Shown here piece after piece: positions 1-8,131 of a stretch of 64,000 nucleotides of DNA. The notes under the pieces were generated by a model. It did no database searches. It was not told the DNA's origin and saw only the letters and a list, made by a program, of their open reading frames with translations. The first letter of the stretch is position 1. The number at the start of each line of letters is the position of its first letter. Location of the stretch: the NCBI GenBank assembly GCA_018817425.1, contig JAHITX010000001.1, positions 1 to 64,000 of the forward strand, written 5' to 3'. A program made the translations under genes and the position numbers. This DNA is from Pseudomonadota bacterium. GTDB taxonomy: Bacteria; Desulfobacterota; Desulfobacteria; Desulfobacterales; RPRI01.

Positions 1-396
1 TGTGGTATCAAAGTGAACCCGCTGTGGATCGATATCGAATATGTTGATGGCATTTTGCGCGATCTTTGAAAAGATCTTCTGCGTGCCGGTATCGAAAACT
101 TTATCAAGAACACGAGCGACATTAAAGTCACTGAAAAGTCCTGGTTCAATATGATTACCAAGCAATAACTCGGTGTCTTTTTCCTGGAAGAACTCCTCAA
201 GCCGGTACAATGGAGTTCTTCCTGAAAGCGTATCCAATACCATAGCTAAAATGCAAGCACCAGTGGGCAACTCCATCTGGCTGTTGACCATGGTGTCGAA
301 GGTTTCAACAAGTTTAATCTTATTAGCAAATGCCTTAACGATCGGTAAATGTCCAACTTCTGAAAATGTTAGATCCTTAGGAATAATAGATTTCAT
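1..396 (-). CDS. IS1634/IS4-type transposase, N-terminal part (truncated by window edge)
   Basis: The minus strand reads without a stop from an ATG at 396 to the window edge (132 codons). The protein resembles the DUF4277 N-terminal region of IS1634-family transposases: an early 'GHLPIVKAFANKI' segment, then 'PLYRLEEFF', 'ELLLG' and 'ARVLDKVFDTG', which occur in that order in the family. This region precedes the DDE catalytic domain, which would lie outside the window. A G-rich stretch just before the ATG could act as ribosome binding site. A short inverted repeat (402-408 with 427-433) lies just upstream and may be near the element end. Whether the element is intact cannot be judged. The plus-strand ORF over this stretch is a shadow. 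Confidence 0.72.
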   Translation of the reverse strand, partial: MKSIIPKDLTFSEVGHLPIVKAFANKIKLVETFDTMVNSQMELPTGACILAMVLDTLSGRTPLYRLEEFFQEKDTELLLGNHIEPGLFSDFNVARVLDKVFDTGTQKIFSKIAQNAINIFDIDPQRVHFDTT

Positions 397-401
397 AAAA
401 A

Positions 402-433
402 CCCCCATTTTTGTTTGATTTAAAGTATGGGGG
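402..433. repeat. Short inverted repeat upstream of the transposase
   Basis: CCCCCAT at 402-408 is exactly complementary to ATGGGGG at 427-433. It sits immediately upstream of the IS1634-like transposase start and could be part of the insertion-sequence end or a hairpin in its leader. No target duplication is visible in the window. Confidence 0.4.
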
Positions 434-577
434 AAGTGTATCAATAATAATATACAAAGTCTAGAATTATTTTTTTCATATCTCAAAGTTGCTGTCAACA
501 ACATATTATAGTATCGTTCATAATAGAATTTTTATATATTTCATTACGTTAAGCATGATTCTGCCATTTATTTTAAC

Positions 578-636
578 TTGACAGAAATTATGGTTGCTGA
601 TAGCAATATGAATGTAATAATTACGATTTGCTATCA
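578..636 (+). promoter_or_regulatory. Possible promoter and operator of the SDR gene
   Basis: TTGACA at 578-583 is a perfect -35 hexamer. Seventeen bases later TAGCAA (601-606) could be a weak -10. A 9-bp perfect inverted repeat (TGATAGCAA 598-606, TTGCTATCA 628-636) overlaps that -10 and resembles an operator. The SDR start codon is about 60 bases downstream. The rest of the 397-694 gap is AT-rich with no gene. Confidence 0.3.
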
Positions 637-694
637 ATCTATTAATGTAACGGCATAATATAAAATTGTTGGTTTAGAAAAGGGAGAATAAATT

Positions 695-1453
695 ATGAAG
701 ATCAGCGAATGCAAAGCGATTATAAGTGGCGGTGCTTCCGGTATTGGAGAAGAATGCGCACGTCAGATTACAAGTGGCGGAGGAAAAGTTACCATTCTTG
801 ATTTACAGGAAGATAAAGGCATAAGCCTTGCGGCAGAACTGGGAGGCTTTTTTGTTAAAACCGATGTTACAAATAATGACAGTGTAAATCAGGCTATAAA
901 TACTGCTGCCGAAAAGATGGGAGGCATAAATGTAGCTATTAATTGCGCCGGAATAGGTGGCCCATGCAAGATACTTGATAAAGAAAAGGGCCCTATGCCT
1001 ATGGATTTTTTTGAAGCCAGAATTCAGGTTAATCTTATTGGTACCATGAGAGTTCTCATAAGCGCGGCAGCAAAAATGGCTGAAAATGAGCCAGGTGAAG
1101 ATGGCGAACGGGGTATTGTTATCAATACTTCATCTGTTGCCGCATCTCAGGGGCAAATCGGACAGGCCGCTTATAGCGCTTCCAAGGGCGGAGTTGAAGG
1201 CTTGATGCTTCCTGTGGCAAGAGAGTTGGGACGCCACGGAATCCGTGTTGTAACAATTGCACCCGGAACCATAGATACACCAATGCTTGCCAGAGTACCG
1301 GAAAAAGCTCGTGAAGCATTGGCCAAATCAATTCCTTTTCCAAAAAGGCTGGGAAAACCCTCAGAATATGCTTTTTTGGTTCAACACCTGATAGAAAATA
1401 TATACTTAAATGGAGAAGTATTTAAGCTCACAGGCGCATTGAGGATGGCATAA
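695..1453 (+). CDS. SDR-family dehydrogenase, 3-hydroxyacyl-CoA dehydrogenase type II-like
   Basis: This 252-residue classical short-chain dehydrogenase has all the expected motifs. The NAD-binding GGASGIG is at 12-18. Asp36 at the end of strand 2 favours NAD over NADP. NCAG is at 83-86, and the catalytic Ser147, Tyr160 and Lys164 lie in an INTSS...YSASK context. The overall pattern, including the GQIGQAAY stretch and the APGTIDTPML segment, is closest to type-II 3-hydroxyacyl-CoA dehydrogenases (HSD17B10-like), which oxidise 3-hydroxyacyl-CoA in fatty-acid or branched-chain amino-acid breakdown. The start is supported by AGGGAG about 10 bases upstream. elbB follows after 27 bases and xth after that, so the three may be co-transcribed. 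The substrate is inferred from the family. Confidence 0.85.
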   Translation: MKISECKAIISGGASGIGEECARQITSGGGKVTILDLQEDKGISLAAELGGFFVKTDVTNNDSVNQAINTAAEKMGGINVAINCAGIGGPCKILDKEKGPMPMDFFEARIQVNLIGTMRVLISAAAKMAENEPGEDGERGIVINTSSVAASQGQIGQAAYSASKGGVEGLMLPVARELGRHGIRVVTIAPGTIDTPMLARVPEKAREALAKSIPFPKRLGKPSEYAFLVQHLIENIYLNGEVFKLTGALRMA

Positions 1454-1480
1454 TTTTTAATAGTATAAGGGAGAGCAGGC

Positions 1481-2152
1481 ATGTCTGAAATACCTTATCA
1501 TTTTGCTGTAATTCTTGCCGGATGCGGAAACAAGGATGGTTCGGAAATTCATGAATCCGTAACCACACTGCTTGCTATCGATCGTGCAGGAGCAAAGTAC
1601 ACTTGCTTTGCTCCTGATATTTCACAACACGTTGTGCTAAACCACATTACCGGTGAGCCTATGGCAGAGAAGAGAAATGTTCTTATCGAGTCTGCACGGA
1701 TAGCACGCGGGGATATCAGGAATCTTAAAGAGTTTAGTGCTGATAAGTTTGATGCTTTAGTAATGCCGGGCGGATTCGGCGGTGCTGCATTGAGTTTGTG
1801 CAGTTTCGGGATTGACGGGGATAAAATGAGTGTTAATCCTGATGTGGAAGGTGCCGTGTGTGCAATGGTTGCCCAAAAAAAACCGATAGGTGCGCTTTGT
1901 ATTGCACCTGTGATTCTTGCCAGGTTGATACCTAATGTAAGAATCACATTGGGCCAGGATGAAGGTGCAAACAGCAAGGCTATGCAAATGGGTGCTGTGA
2001 CTGTAAATACACAACATGGAGAAGTTGTTGTAGATCATGAACATAAAGTGGTAACAACTCCCTGTTATATGCTGAATGCAAGAATCTCTCAGATACTCGA
2101 AGGAGCTGAAAAACTTGTGGCAGAAATACTTTCATTGATTAAATCCGCATAA
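1481..2152 (+). CDS. elbB: ElbB, isoprenoid biosynthesis-associated glyoxalase (DJ-1/PfpI-like)
   Basis: This 223-residue protein belongs to the class-I glutamine amidotransferase/DJ-1 superfamily. Its ElbB signature includes an N-terminal AVILAGCGNKDGSEIHE block, MPGGFG at 95-100, and a nucleophile-elbow cysteine Cys140 in GALCIAPV. E. coli ElbB has glyoxalase activity and has been linked to isoprenoid synthesis; its physiological role remains unclear. The start is preceded by AGGGAGAG. The gene lies between an SDR dehydrogenase and xth on the same strand with short spacers, and nothing in these neighbours explains its role. Confidence 0.88.
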   Translation: MSEIPYHFAVILAGCGNKDGSEIHESVTTLLAIDRAGAKYTCFAPDISQHVVLNHITGEPMAEKRNVLIESARIARGDIRNLKEFSADKFDALVMPGGFGGAALSLCSFGIDGDKMSVNPDVEGAVCAMVAQKKPIGALCIAPVILARLIPNVRITLGQDEGANSKAMQMGAVTVNTQHGEVVVDHEHKVVTTPCYMLNARISQILEGAEKLVAEILSLIKSA

Positions 2153-2156
2153 TATA

Positions 2157-2945
2157 ATGCCAAAAAAACTTGTAAAACTAATATCATGGAATGTTAACGG
2201 CCTGCGGGCTGTGGCAAAAAAGGATTTTTTTGAAAGCATCCGGCGTATGAATCCGGATATATTTGCCATTCAGGAGACAAAGCTTCAGGAGCACCAGAGA
2301 ACCGATAGCATGTTGAATTTTGAAGGTTATAGCTCCTACTGGTCGTATTCCACGATTAAAAAAGGTTACAGCGGAGTTGCCACATATACGCGCTTTGAGC
2401 CCAAAAATGTTAAAACAGGAATAGGGAATCAAAAATATGATCAAGAAGGCCGCATATTAGAAACAGACTTTGGAGATTTTATATTTTTTAATGTCTATTT
2501 CCCAAACGGCCAAATGAATGAAGACCGCCTGCAGTATAAGCTTGATTTCTACAAAGATTTTTTTGCGTATACGGATTTACTGAAAAGTCAGGGTAAAAAT
2601 CTGATTATAAGCGGGGACTATAACATTGCCCACAATGAAATAGATCTGACACATCCCAAACCCAATGAAAAATATTCGGGCTTTTTGCGCATAGAACGAG
2701 ACTGGATGGATGAAATAATTAAGCGTGGTTACGTGGATACTTTCCGGTATTTTTATCCTGAAAAAGTAAAATATTCGTGGTGGTCTTACCGGGCCAATGC
2801 CAGAGAAAAAAATGTAGGCTGGCGGGTAGATTATGTTTTTGTAAGCCAAAATATAATAGATAAAGGCTGGTTAAAAGAGCCATTTATCGATAATGATATA
2901 TTTGGTTCAGACCATTGTCCGGTGGGTGTAGTATTGGAGTTTTGA
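2157..2945 (+). CDS. xth: Exodeoxyribonuclease III
   Basis: The 262-residue product is a complete exonuclease III/AP endonuclease of the EEP superfamily, acting on abasic sites and 3' blocked ends in base excision repair. Family motifs in order are SWNVNGLRA near residue 10, QETKLQ with the metal-binding Glu, GDYNIA with the Asp-Asn pair, and the C-terminal GSDHCPV containing Asp252-His253. Length matches the family. The gene starts 4 bases after the elbB stop and has no clear ribosome binding site of its own, so translation is probably coupled to elbB. A strong hairpin follows the stop codon. Confidence 0.93.
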   Translation: MPKKLVKLISWNVNGLRAVAKKDFFESIRRMNPDIFAIQETKLQEHQRTDSMLNFEGYSSYWSYSTIKKGYSGVATYTRFEPKNVKTGIGNQKYDQEGRILETDFGDFIFFNVYFPNGQMNEDRLQYKLDFYKDFFAYTDLLKSQGKNLIISGDYNIAHNEIDLTHPKPNEKYSGFLRIERDWMDEIIKRGYVDTFRYFYPEKVKYSWWSYRANAREKNVGWRVDYVFVSQNIIDKGWLKEPFIDNDIFGSDHCPVGVVLEF

Positions 2946-2959
2946 TATATCTGATGTTT

Positions 2960-2991
2960 AGCCTCCTGCTCCGAAGTTACGGCAGGAGGCT
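2960..2991. terminator. Intrinsic terminator between convergent genes
   Basis: GCCTCCTGC (2961-2969) pairs with GCAGGAGGC (2982-2990), extended by an A-T pair, with a 12-base loop and TTGTTTT after it. It lies between xth (plus) and the aldolase gene (minus) and could serve both. Confidence 0.8.
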
Positions 2992-3006
2992 TGTTTTCAG
3001 CCGATC

Positions 3007-3957
3007 TTATAATGATTCCACTAAATTTGTCATTTGGTCATAAAATTCCAGGATCTGATTTTTTTTGTCCGATTCCATGATGGCCATGGCGCTTCGGGGG
3101 TGTTGATTCAAAACACCGGTTATCATATACGGTACAAAGTATCCCCAATCGATTTTTTCCCGCCATGGGAATATATGTGATTCTATAGCCTCAATAATCG
3201 GACGGACATTAAACTTGGGATTTTTAAGAAATGAAATCAACAACTCCAGAGGGCAATTGCCGGCCCCACGGCCGATGCCGTAAAAGCTGCCATCTACGTA
3301 GTTGATGCCGTTTATAATAGACGAGATAGTATTTGCAAAGGCTAATTGTTGGTTATTATGAGTGTGAATCCCTATAGTTTTTCCGGGAAGACGCTCCATG
3401 TACTTGGCTGACAGTATATCAATATCTTCTGAGTAAAAAGCACCAAAGCTATCCACAAGATAAATAACAGGTACCCTGCTTTTCGAAAGATCATCTAAAG
3501 CTTCATTAAGCTCTCTCATGCCGACAGTGGAAACAGCCATAAGATTGATGGTTGCTTCAAAACCTTTTTCCATGCAGTGATGTGCAAGTTCTATTGCCGC
3601 GTCGATCTGATGCACATAGCAGGCGACCCGGACCATATCAAGCATGCTTTCCGATTTTAAAGGAATATCATCATAGTCAATCCTTCCGATATCTGCCATA
3701 GCGGATAGTTTAATTTTTCTTTCACCTTCACCGATAACCCGCCTTATATCTTTATCAGCACAAAGCCGCCATGGTCCGAACTTATCGCGGGGAAACGCAC
3801 TTTCTGAACTGAGGTAACCAACTTCCATATAATCAACGCCAGCCTTGGAATTGGCTTTGTAAACCGCCCGGACAAAATCATCCTCAAACTGCCATTTATT
3901 CATCAGCCCCCCGTCACGGACTGTACAATCCAACACCTTTATCTCAGGCCTAAACAT
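3007..3957 (-). CDS. HMGL-like aldolase catalytic-domain protein
   Basis: This protein of about 316 residues has a DRE-TIM metallolyase fold (HMGL-like, as in HMG-CoA lyase and 4-hydroxy-2-oxovalerate aldolase). The N-terminus carries DCTVRDGG, matching the metal-binding D-x-T-x-R-D-G motif. A later IHTHNN block supplies the two metal-ligand histidines. The start at 3957 is chosen because AAGGAG lies about 12 bases upstream (3969-3975); a longer ORF to 4008 would run into the KDPG aldolase gene. Relatives often occur in surface-polysaccharide clusters as aldolases of unknown substrate. Its position downstream of a KDPG-type aldolase and an AroB-type cyclase suggests a shared sugar or keto-acid pathway. 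That is inference; the exact reaction is unknown. Confidence 0.72.
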   Translation of the reverse strand: MFRPEIKVLDCTVRDGGLMNKWQFEDDFVRAVYKANSKAGVDYMEVGYLSSESAFPRDKFGPWRLCADKDIRRVIGEGERKIKLSAMADIGRIDYDDIPLKSESMLDMVRVACYVHQIDAAIELAHHCMEKGFEATINLMAVSTVGMRELNEALDDLSKSRVPVIYLVDSFGAFYSEDIDILSAKYMERLPGKTIGIHTHNNQQLAFANTISSIINGINYVDGSFYGIGRGAGNCPLELLISFLKNPKFNVRPIIEAIESHIFPWREKIDWGYFVPYMITGVLNQHPRSAMAIMESDKKNQILEFYDQMTNLVESL

Positions 3958-3962
3958 TTTTA

Positions 3963-4613
3963 TTAATTCTCCTTTATTATTAAGTTCTTGATAGCTGCTT
4001 TTTTGCATAGTTCAACAAAAATTTTTACATTTCGCGCAAGATCCTCAATATTCCGGTTTTCAAGAGCTTCCTTTCCGAACAGCGAAGTGCTTGTCCCAAC
4101 CGCCTTGACGCCTGCTTTGAAATAATCTCCAATATTTGAACTGTTAACACCGCCTACCGCAACAAGTGGAATTTGGTCAAAGGGCCCCAGCAGATCTTTA
4201 ATATATTGCGGGCCAAAATGGCCGCACGGAAAAACCTTAACCATATTCGCACCGGCAGACCATGCGTTGTACACTTCGGTTGGAGTAAATGCCCCGGCAA
4301 TTACCGGTATATTATGAGAAAAGGCATATTCTATTACCGAAGTATCCGTGTTTGGAGTTACAAAAAACATGGCTCCCGAATCCGCTGCTTTTTTAGCTTC
4401 ATCCAGATTTCGTACGGTTCCGGCGCCCAACAATTTTCCCGAAGGCACAGATTTGCGGCAGTTTGAAATAATTTGAGCAGCATTTTCAGTATTCATTGTA
4501 ACTTCAATAGCCTGGAGCCCTGAGCTAAAGGAGGCATGCAAAATTTCCTTAAAGAAAGAAGCTTCGATTCCCCTTAAAATACCGATAACCGGAACATCCA
4601 GTATAAAAGTCAT
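3963..4613 (-). CDS. eda: KDPG/KHG aldolase (2-keto-3-deoxy-6-phosphogluconate aldolase)
   Basis: This complete 216-residue class-I aldolase would cleave 2-keto-3-deoxy-6-phosphogluconate to pyruvate and glyceraldehyde 3-phosphate. Visible motifs are the general-base Glu37 in AIEVTM, GAGTV, FFVTPN, and the Schiff-base Lys126 in MVKVFPCG. The phosphate-binding VAVGGVN segment is present. The stop lies 6 bases upstream of the downstream aldolase start, and that gene's ribosome binding site sits inside the end of this one, indicating tight coupling. No Entner-Doudoroff dehydratase (edd) is in the window, so a side role in keto-sugar or keto-acid metabolism is possible. Confidence 0.88.
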   Translation of the reverse strand: MTFILDVPVIGILRGIEASFFKEILHASFSSGLQAIEVTMNTENAAQIISNCRKSVPSGKLLGAGTVRNLDEAKKAADSGAMFFVTPNTDTSVIEYAFSHNIPVIAGAFTPTEVYNAWSAGANMVKVFPCGHFGPQYIKDLLGPFDQIPLVAVGGVNSSNIGDYFKAGVKAVGTSTSLFGKEALENRNIEDLARNVKIFVELCKKAAIKNLIIKEN

Positions 4614-4646
4614 TTTGTGTCTGCTGTCTCCCGCCTAACAATGTAA

Positions 4647-5684
4647 TCAAATATTATCAAACACATTATCTAATTCGCTATTTAATTCGCTTATTGAAAT
4701 TTCATCTATAACAGCTTTACCTATTCCGTCAAGCAATACGAAATGAATCCCTTCCCCTTCTCTTTTTTTATCTTTATTAAGCGCATCCATAACCTTATTT
4801 TTATCAATTTTTATTGTTGTGGGCAATTCAAGATTTTTAAGCAGAGTTATAATTTGCTGTTTTTCACCGGATGACAGCAAACCTTTTTTTTCAGAAAGGA
4901 AAGCGGCAAAGACCATACCCAGGCTTACTGCTTGTCCGTGAGGAATTCCAGTAGTTTTTTCAATAGCATGCCCAATAGTATGACCGAAATTAAGTTTGCG
5001 CCTTTCACCTTTTTCCTTCTCATCCCTGTTTACTACAGATGATTTGATTACAACAGAATCATATACAAGTCTCTCAATTACATTGTAATCTATAGACAAA
5101 GCTTTTTTATAGTTATTTTCAAGATATTCAAACATGACGGCATCTTCTATGGCGGCATGCTTAACAATTTCGGCAAATCCGCACAAAAGGTCTTTTTGGG
5201 GCAGAGTTTTTAAAAGGTTAAGATCACAGATAACAAAGGCCGGCTGGTTAAAGACACCTACCATGTTTTTGTATCCTTTGAAGTTAACGCCGTTTTTACC
5301 ACCTACGCTGGCATCAACCTGAGAAAGCAATGTGGAAGATACAAATCCGAAAGATACGCCCCTTAGATAAGTTGATGCAACAAACCCAGTAATATCACAG
5401 ACAATACCACCACCTATGCCTACAATAACACTGGAGCGCTGTGCATTCATGTCCATCAGGTTTTGATATATGTATCCGGCCGTATCAAGAGTTTTTACAG
5501 ATTCACCGGTACCGATAGTAATTACAGGATAGCCAGGAAATTGGTTGCGATAATGTTTTGAGACGTTTTCATCAGTAATCAGAAAAACATTTTCACCGGG
5601 AATATAATTTTTCAGATTTTGTAAACTCTCACCAACTAAAATCTTTGATTGGCCTGTTGATCCGTAAATTTCGATCTTCTTCAT
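4647..5684 (-). CDS. aroB: 3-dehydroquinate synthase family sugar-phosphate cyclase
   Basis: This 345-residue protein has the full AroB layout: an N-terminal NAD-binding half with GGGIVCDITG, a TLLSQVDASVGGK segment, an AEIVKH metal site, and the C-terminal LNFGHTIGHA and HGQAV histidines that bind zinc. It should cyclise DAHP to 3-dehydroquinate in aromatic amino-acid synthesis. The start at 5684 has AAGGAG upstream; a longer frame to 5768 lacks one. The 'GGKNGVN' sequence where most AroB proteins have GGKT is slightly unusual. Because it heads a cluster with two aldolases, another sugar-phosphate cyclase role (2-epi-5-epi-valiolone or DOI synthase type) cannot be excluded, though the conserved residues favour AroB. 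Confidence 0.8.
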   Translation of the reverse strand: MKKIEIYGSTGQSKILVGESLQNLKNYIPGENVFLITDENVSKHYRNQFPGYPVITIGTGESVKTLDTAGYIYQNLMDMNAQRSSVIVGIGGGIVCDITGFVASTYLRGVSFGFVSSTLLSQVDASVGGKNGVNFKGYKNMVGVFNQPAFVICDLNLLKTLPQKDLLCGFAEIVKHAAIEDAVMFEYLENNYKKALSIDYNVIERLVYDSVVIKSSVVNRDEKEKGERRKLNFGHTIGHAIEKTTGIPHGQAVSLGMVFAAFLSEKKGLLSSGEKQQIITLLKNLELPTTIKIDKNKVMDALNKDKKREGEGIHFVLLDGIGKAVIDEISISELNSELDNVFDNI

Positions 5685-5903
5685 TAATAACTCCTTAACT
5701 AATAAATGAGTCTTAAATAACCTAGCTTGAGAGAAATTACAAGCCATTGATTTTCTGAAATCCGGCAAAATATGAGAATGGAATAACTTGCTTGGAGTAC
5801 AAGGGATAAAACAAATTGCAGAGAATTTGTTGTTTCACAGCTTCGTAAAAGATAATTAAGCAAGAAGTTTGCCGATAAATAAAACAATTATTTACTTGAC
5901 TTA

Positions 5904-5923
5904 AAGATATTCATATATATCTT
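5904..5923 (+). promoter_or_regulatory. Palindrome in the slyD promoter region
   Basis: AAGATAT (5904-5910) and ATATCTT (5917-5923) form a perfect 7-bp inverted repeat just downstream of TTGACT (5896-5901), a plausible -35. The slyD start codon is 35 bases further on. It may be an operator, but no clear -10 at good spacing was found. Confidence 0.3.
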
Positions 5924-5957
5924 AAAATAAATATAAATTAAAATACAGGAGAATTTC

Positions 5958-6482
5958 ATGGAAAAAGTTGAAAACAATATGTACGTCAGTGTTCATTATA
6001 AAGGAACTCTGAGTGACGGAGAAGTGTTTGACAGCAGTGAAGGTCGAATGCCCCTTGAAGTGCTGATGGGTGGCGGGCAATTGATAAAAGGTTTTGAAGA
6101 TTCACTTGTCGGAATGTCTTTAAACGAGAAAAAAACATTTACACTTGCGCCGGAAGATGCCTATGGTCCAAGAAATGACAGCATGATGCATAACTTTCCG
6201 TTATCGGAAGTGCCTCCCGGTGTAGTTCCGGAAGTGGGTCAGGTTATCGGCCTTCAAATGCAGGATGGCCGTCAGGTCCCTGCTAAGGTTACACAGATTG
6301 ATAGTGAAAACGTTATCTTGGATTTAAACCACCCTCTTGCCGGTCAAGAATTGACCTTTGCTATTGAAGTTGTTGGCATTAGTGATAAACCTACCCAGGT
6401 TCAGGAAGGTTGCGGCTGCGGCTGTTCATCATCAGATAGTTGCGATGATGGAGGAAGTTGTGGGGACGGGTGCTGCGGATAA
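5958..6482 (+). CDS. slyD: SlyD-type FKBP peptidyl-prolyl isomerase with cysteine-rich tail
   Basis: This 174-residue protein has a split FKBP domain: the catalytic halves surround an inserted chaperone flap (about residues 70-125), the arrangement of SlyD. It would be a cytosolic prolyl isomerase, chaperone and metallochaperone. The last ~24 residues hold seven cysteines separated by Gly, Ser and Asp, and no histidine. E. coli SlyD has a His-rich metal-binding tail in the same place, so this tail probably also binds metal (nickel, zinc or copper). SlyD supplies nickel to hydrogenases in E. coli; no hydrogenase genes lie nearby. CAGGAG lies about 8 bases before the ATG. Confidence 0.9.
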   Translation: MEKVENNMYVSVHYKGTLSDGEVFDSSEGRMPLEVLMGGGQLIKGFEDSLVGMSLNEKKTFTLAPEDAYGPRNDSMMHNFPLSEVPPGVVPEVGQVIGLQMQDGRQVPAKVTQIDSENVILDLNHPLAGQELTFAIEVVGISDKPTQVQEGCGCGCSSSDSCDDGGSCGDGCCG

Positions 6483-6494
6483 ATATATGACTTA

Positions 6495-6510
6495 AAACCG
6501 CAAGGTTTTA
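6495..6510 (+). terminator. Small GNRA-capped hairpin after slyD
   Basis: AAAACC-GCAA-GGTTTT forms a 6-bp stem with a GCAA tetraloop directly after the slyD stop, ahead of a larger terminator hairpin. It may act as a first weak terminator or stabilise the 3' end. Confidence 0.45.
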
Positions 6511-6520
6511 TACTTATATA

Positions 6521-6573
6521 AAATAACGTATGGGCCGGATCAATAAAGTTTCGGTTCATACGTTATTTTTTTC
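6521..6573. terminator. Intrinsic terminator after slyD
   Basis: AAAATAACGTATG (6521-6533) is exactly complementary to CATACGTTATTTT (6558-6570), followed by a T run. It separates slyD (plus) from the convergent DUF2148 gene (minus). Confidence 0.78.
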
Positions 6574-6635
6574 CTTATACCAAGCTTGGACTTATCCGTT
6601 TTTGCCTTTTTGTGGACTGTTAACAGGCCCGGTTT

Positions 6636-7154
6636 TTATCTGTCAAAATATATATTCTTTCCGGTTATTGAAAGAGGAATTCCCATAATAAAATCCCAGT
6701 CAACCATTTTCATGTAGCGTACAACAACTCCAATTCTATACATAATACGATTATCAATATTAAACATGCTTGCTGTTTTTACGGCTGAACCAAGCGCTAT
6801 GCCCATATCAAGTGTTCTAAAAGCGCAGACAGGACCCATGAAATCTACAGATTTCTTTTCTTGTAAGGAAAGTGTTTTGCAATCCGGATAACCGCATACA
6901 CCGCAATCCAACCCTAATGGTTTTGCATCTTTTAGGCCTATAAGCACTATTGCATCTGATACGGAAATATTTTTTGCATCCCGATCAAAATCTTTTTTTT
7001 CTTTTTTTATTCCGAATTCTATCATTTTTTTTGAAAGCTTCTTAAGATCTTTTCCTTTTAGTATTTGAGTGCAAACATAGTTTTCCCCTTTGCTTTTAGG
7101 GGCCGTAGTTGCAGATATAACCATAAGCTGAGCCACCATATCTATAGCTTCCAT
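6636..7154 (-). CDS. DUF2148 ferredoxin-like domain protein
   Basis: This 172-residue protein matches the DUF2148 family of small cysteine-containing proteins common in anaerobes. The most recognisable part is LGLDCGVCGYPDC around residues 97-109, a cysteine cluster resembling a partial Fe-S site, with another Cys in GPVCAFRTLDMGIALGSA. No membrane segments or signal peptide are visible. The ATG is preceded by AAGGAG. The function is unknown; iron-sulfur binding is suggested by the cysteines only. Neighbours (slyD, a lipoprotein) give no pathway clue. Confidence 0.72.
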   Translation of the reverse strand: MEAIDMVAQLMVISATTAPKSKGENYVCTQILKGKDLKKLSKKMIEFGIKKEKKDFDRDAKNISVSDAIVLIGLKDAKPLGLDCGVCGYPDCKTLSLQEKKSVDFMGPVCAFRTLDMGIALGSAVKTASMFNIDNRIMYRIGVVVRYMKMVDWDFIMGIPLSITGKNIYFDR

Positions 7155-7278
7155 CAGTATCTCCTTTTTATTGCTTTCATAACAGCTAAATCTAATTTAT
7201 AATGAAACAAATTTATATTACATTAAAGATGAATACAAGATGTTCAAGCTTTATAATTTATTTACAAGGAGGATAGAT

Positions 7279-8013
7279 ATGAAACGATACTCATCTTATA
7301 TATTAATGCTGTTACTATCCATTGTTTTACTAATTGCAGGATGTTCTACATATAAAATAAAACCCCTTCCCTTTAAATCTCCGACATCTTTAAATAATGC
7401 CGTAAACATTGCAGGCGCAGATATAGCAGCAAGAGCATTTACAGATCCAAAAGAAACAAAAGATATTTTCGGTTTTGATATACACGGAGCCGGGATGCTT
7501 CCTATCCAGGTGGTGTTTGATAACCAGGGATCTCACGCATTGGAAGTTGTAGGTAATCAGACTTTTCTTGAAGATAAGAATGGAAATCTCTGGCCAATAT
7601 TGAGCAAAGATATAGCATACGAAAGAGCCACTAAATATGCCAAAACAAAAGAAGTGTTCAAAGAAGGGGCTTATAAAGGTTTACTTGGGGCTGCAGCCGG
7701 TGCAGTGATCGGAGCGGCTATAGGGATTGTCTCCGGCGAAAATGTAGCATCAGCAGCCGGAAAAGGTGCTGCTGTTGGTGCCGCTGCCGGTGCAACAATA
7801 GGAGGTGCAATCGGCTATGGTTCTGATAATGCAATAAAATCAATAACAAATGACCTGCGTGAAAAATCTCTCCAGAATAACGCAGTATTACCCAAAAACT
7901 TGGCGCATGGGATACTGTTTTTCCCTGGTGAAGCTTTATCGGCAAAACAATTGCGTCTGCAGATAAAAGAAACGGATACCGGTGTTTTACATGTGATAAA
8001 ACTGGAATTTTAA
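7279..8013 (+). CDS. Glycine-zipper lipoprotein
   Basis: The product (244 residues) begins with a lipoprotein signal peptide ending in the lipobox LIAGC, so it is probably lipid-anchored in the envelope. Residues about 140-190 form a glycine-zipper segment rich in GAAAG/GAAIG repeats, like those in SlyB and other outer-membrane-inserting lipoproteins. The C-terminal part predicts beta structure with no known domain. The start at 7279 is set by AAGGAGG at 7266-7272 and the signal peptide; an upstream in-frame ATG at 7240 would add 13 residues before the signal. A role in envelope integrity is plausible but unproven. Confidence 0.7.
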   Translation: MKRYSSYILMLLLSIVLLIAGCSTYKIKPLPFKSPTSLNNAVNIAGADIAARAFTDPKETKDIFGFDIHGAGMLPIQVVFDNQGSHALEVVGNQTFLEDKNGNLWPILSKDIAYERATKYAKTKEVFKEGAYKGLLGAAAGAVIGAAIGIVSGENVASAAGKGAAVGAAAGATIGGAIGYGSDNAIKSITNDLREKSLQNNAVLPKNLAHGILFFPGEALSAKQLRLQIKETDTGVLHVIKLEF

Positions 8014-8131
8014 AAATACATAAACATTCAACAATATATGTTAAGCTTTAACCTGTTGACAATTTGAAACGGACTCTTAACTTTTAACTAAATATAATAT
8101 TATAAACAATGTTATTGGAGAGTATACGATT

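Noticed and set aside
173-418. Plus-strand 81-codon frame at the left edge
   Set aside because: The minus strand here encodes a recognisable IS1634-type transposase N-terminus; the plus frame is its shadow and has no family resemblance.
7718-7945. Minus-strand frame rich in Leu and His
   Set aside because: Shadow of the glycine-zipper repeats of the lipoprotein on the other strand.
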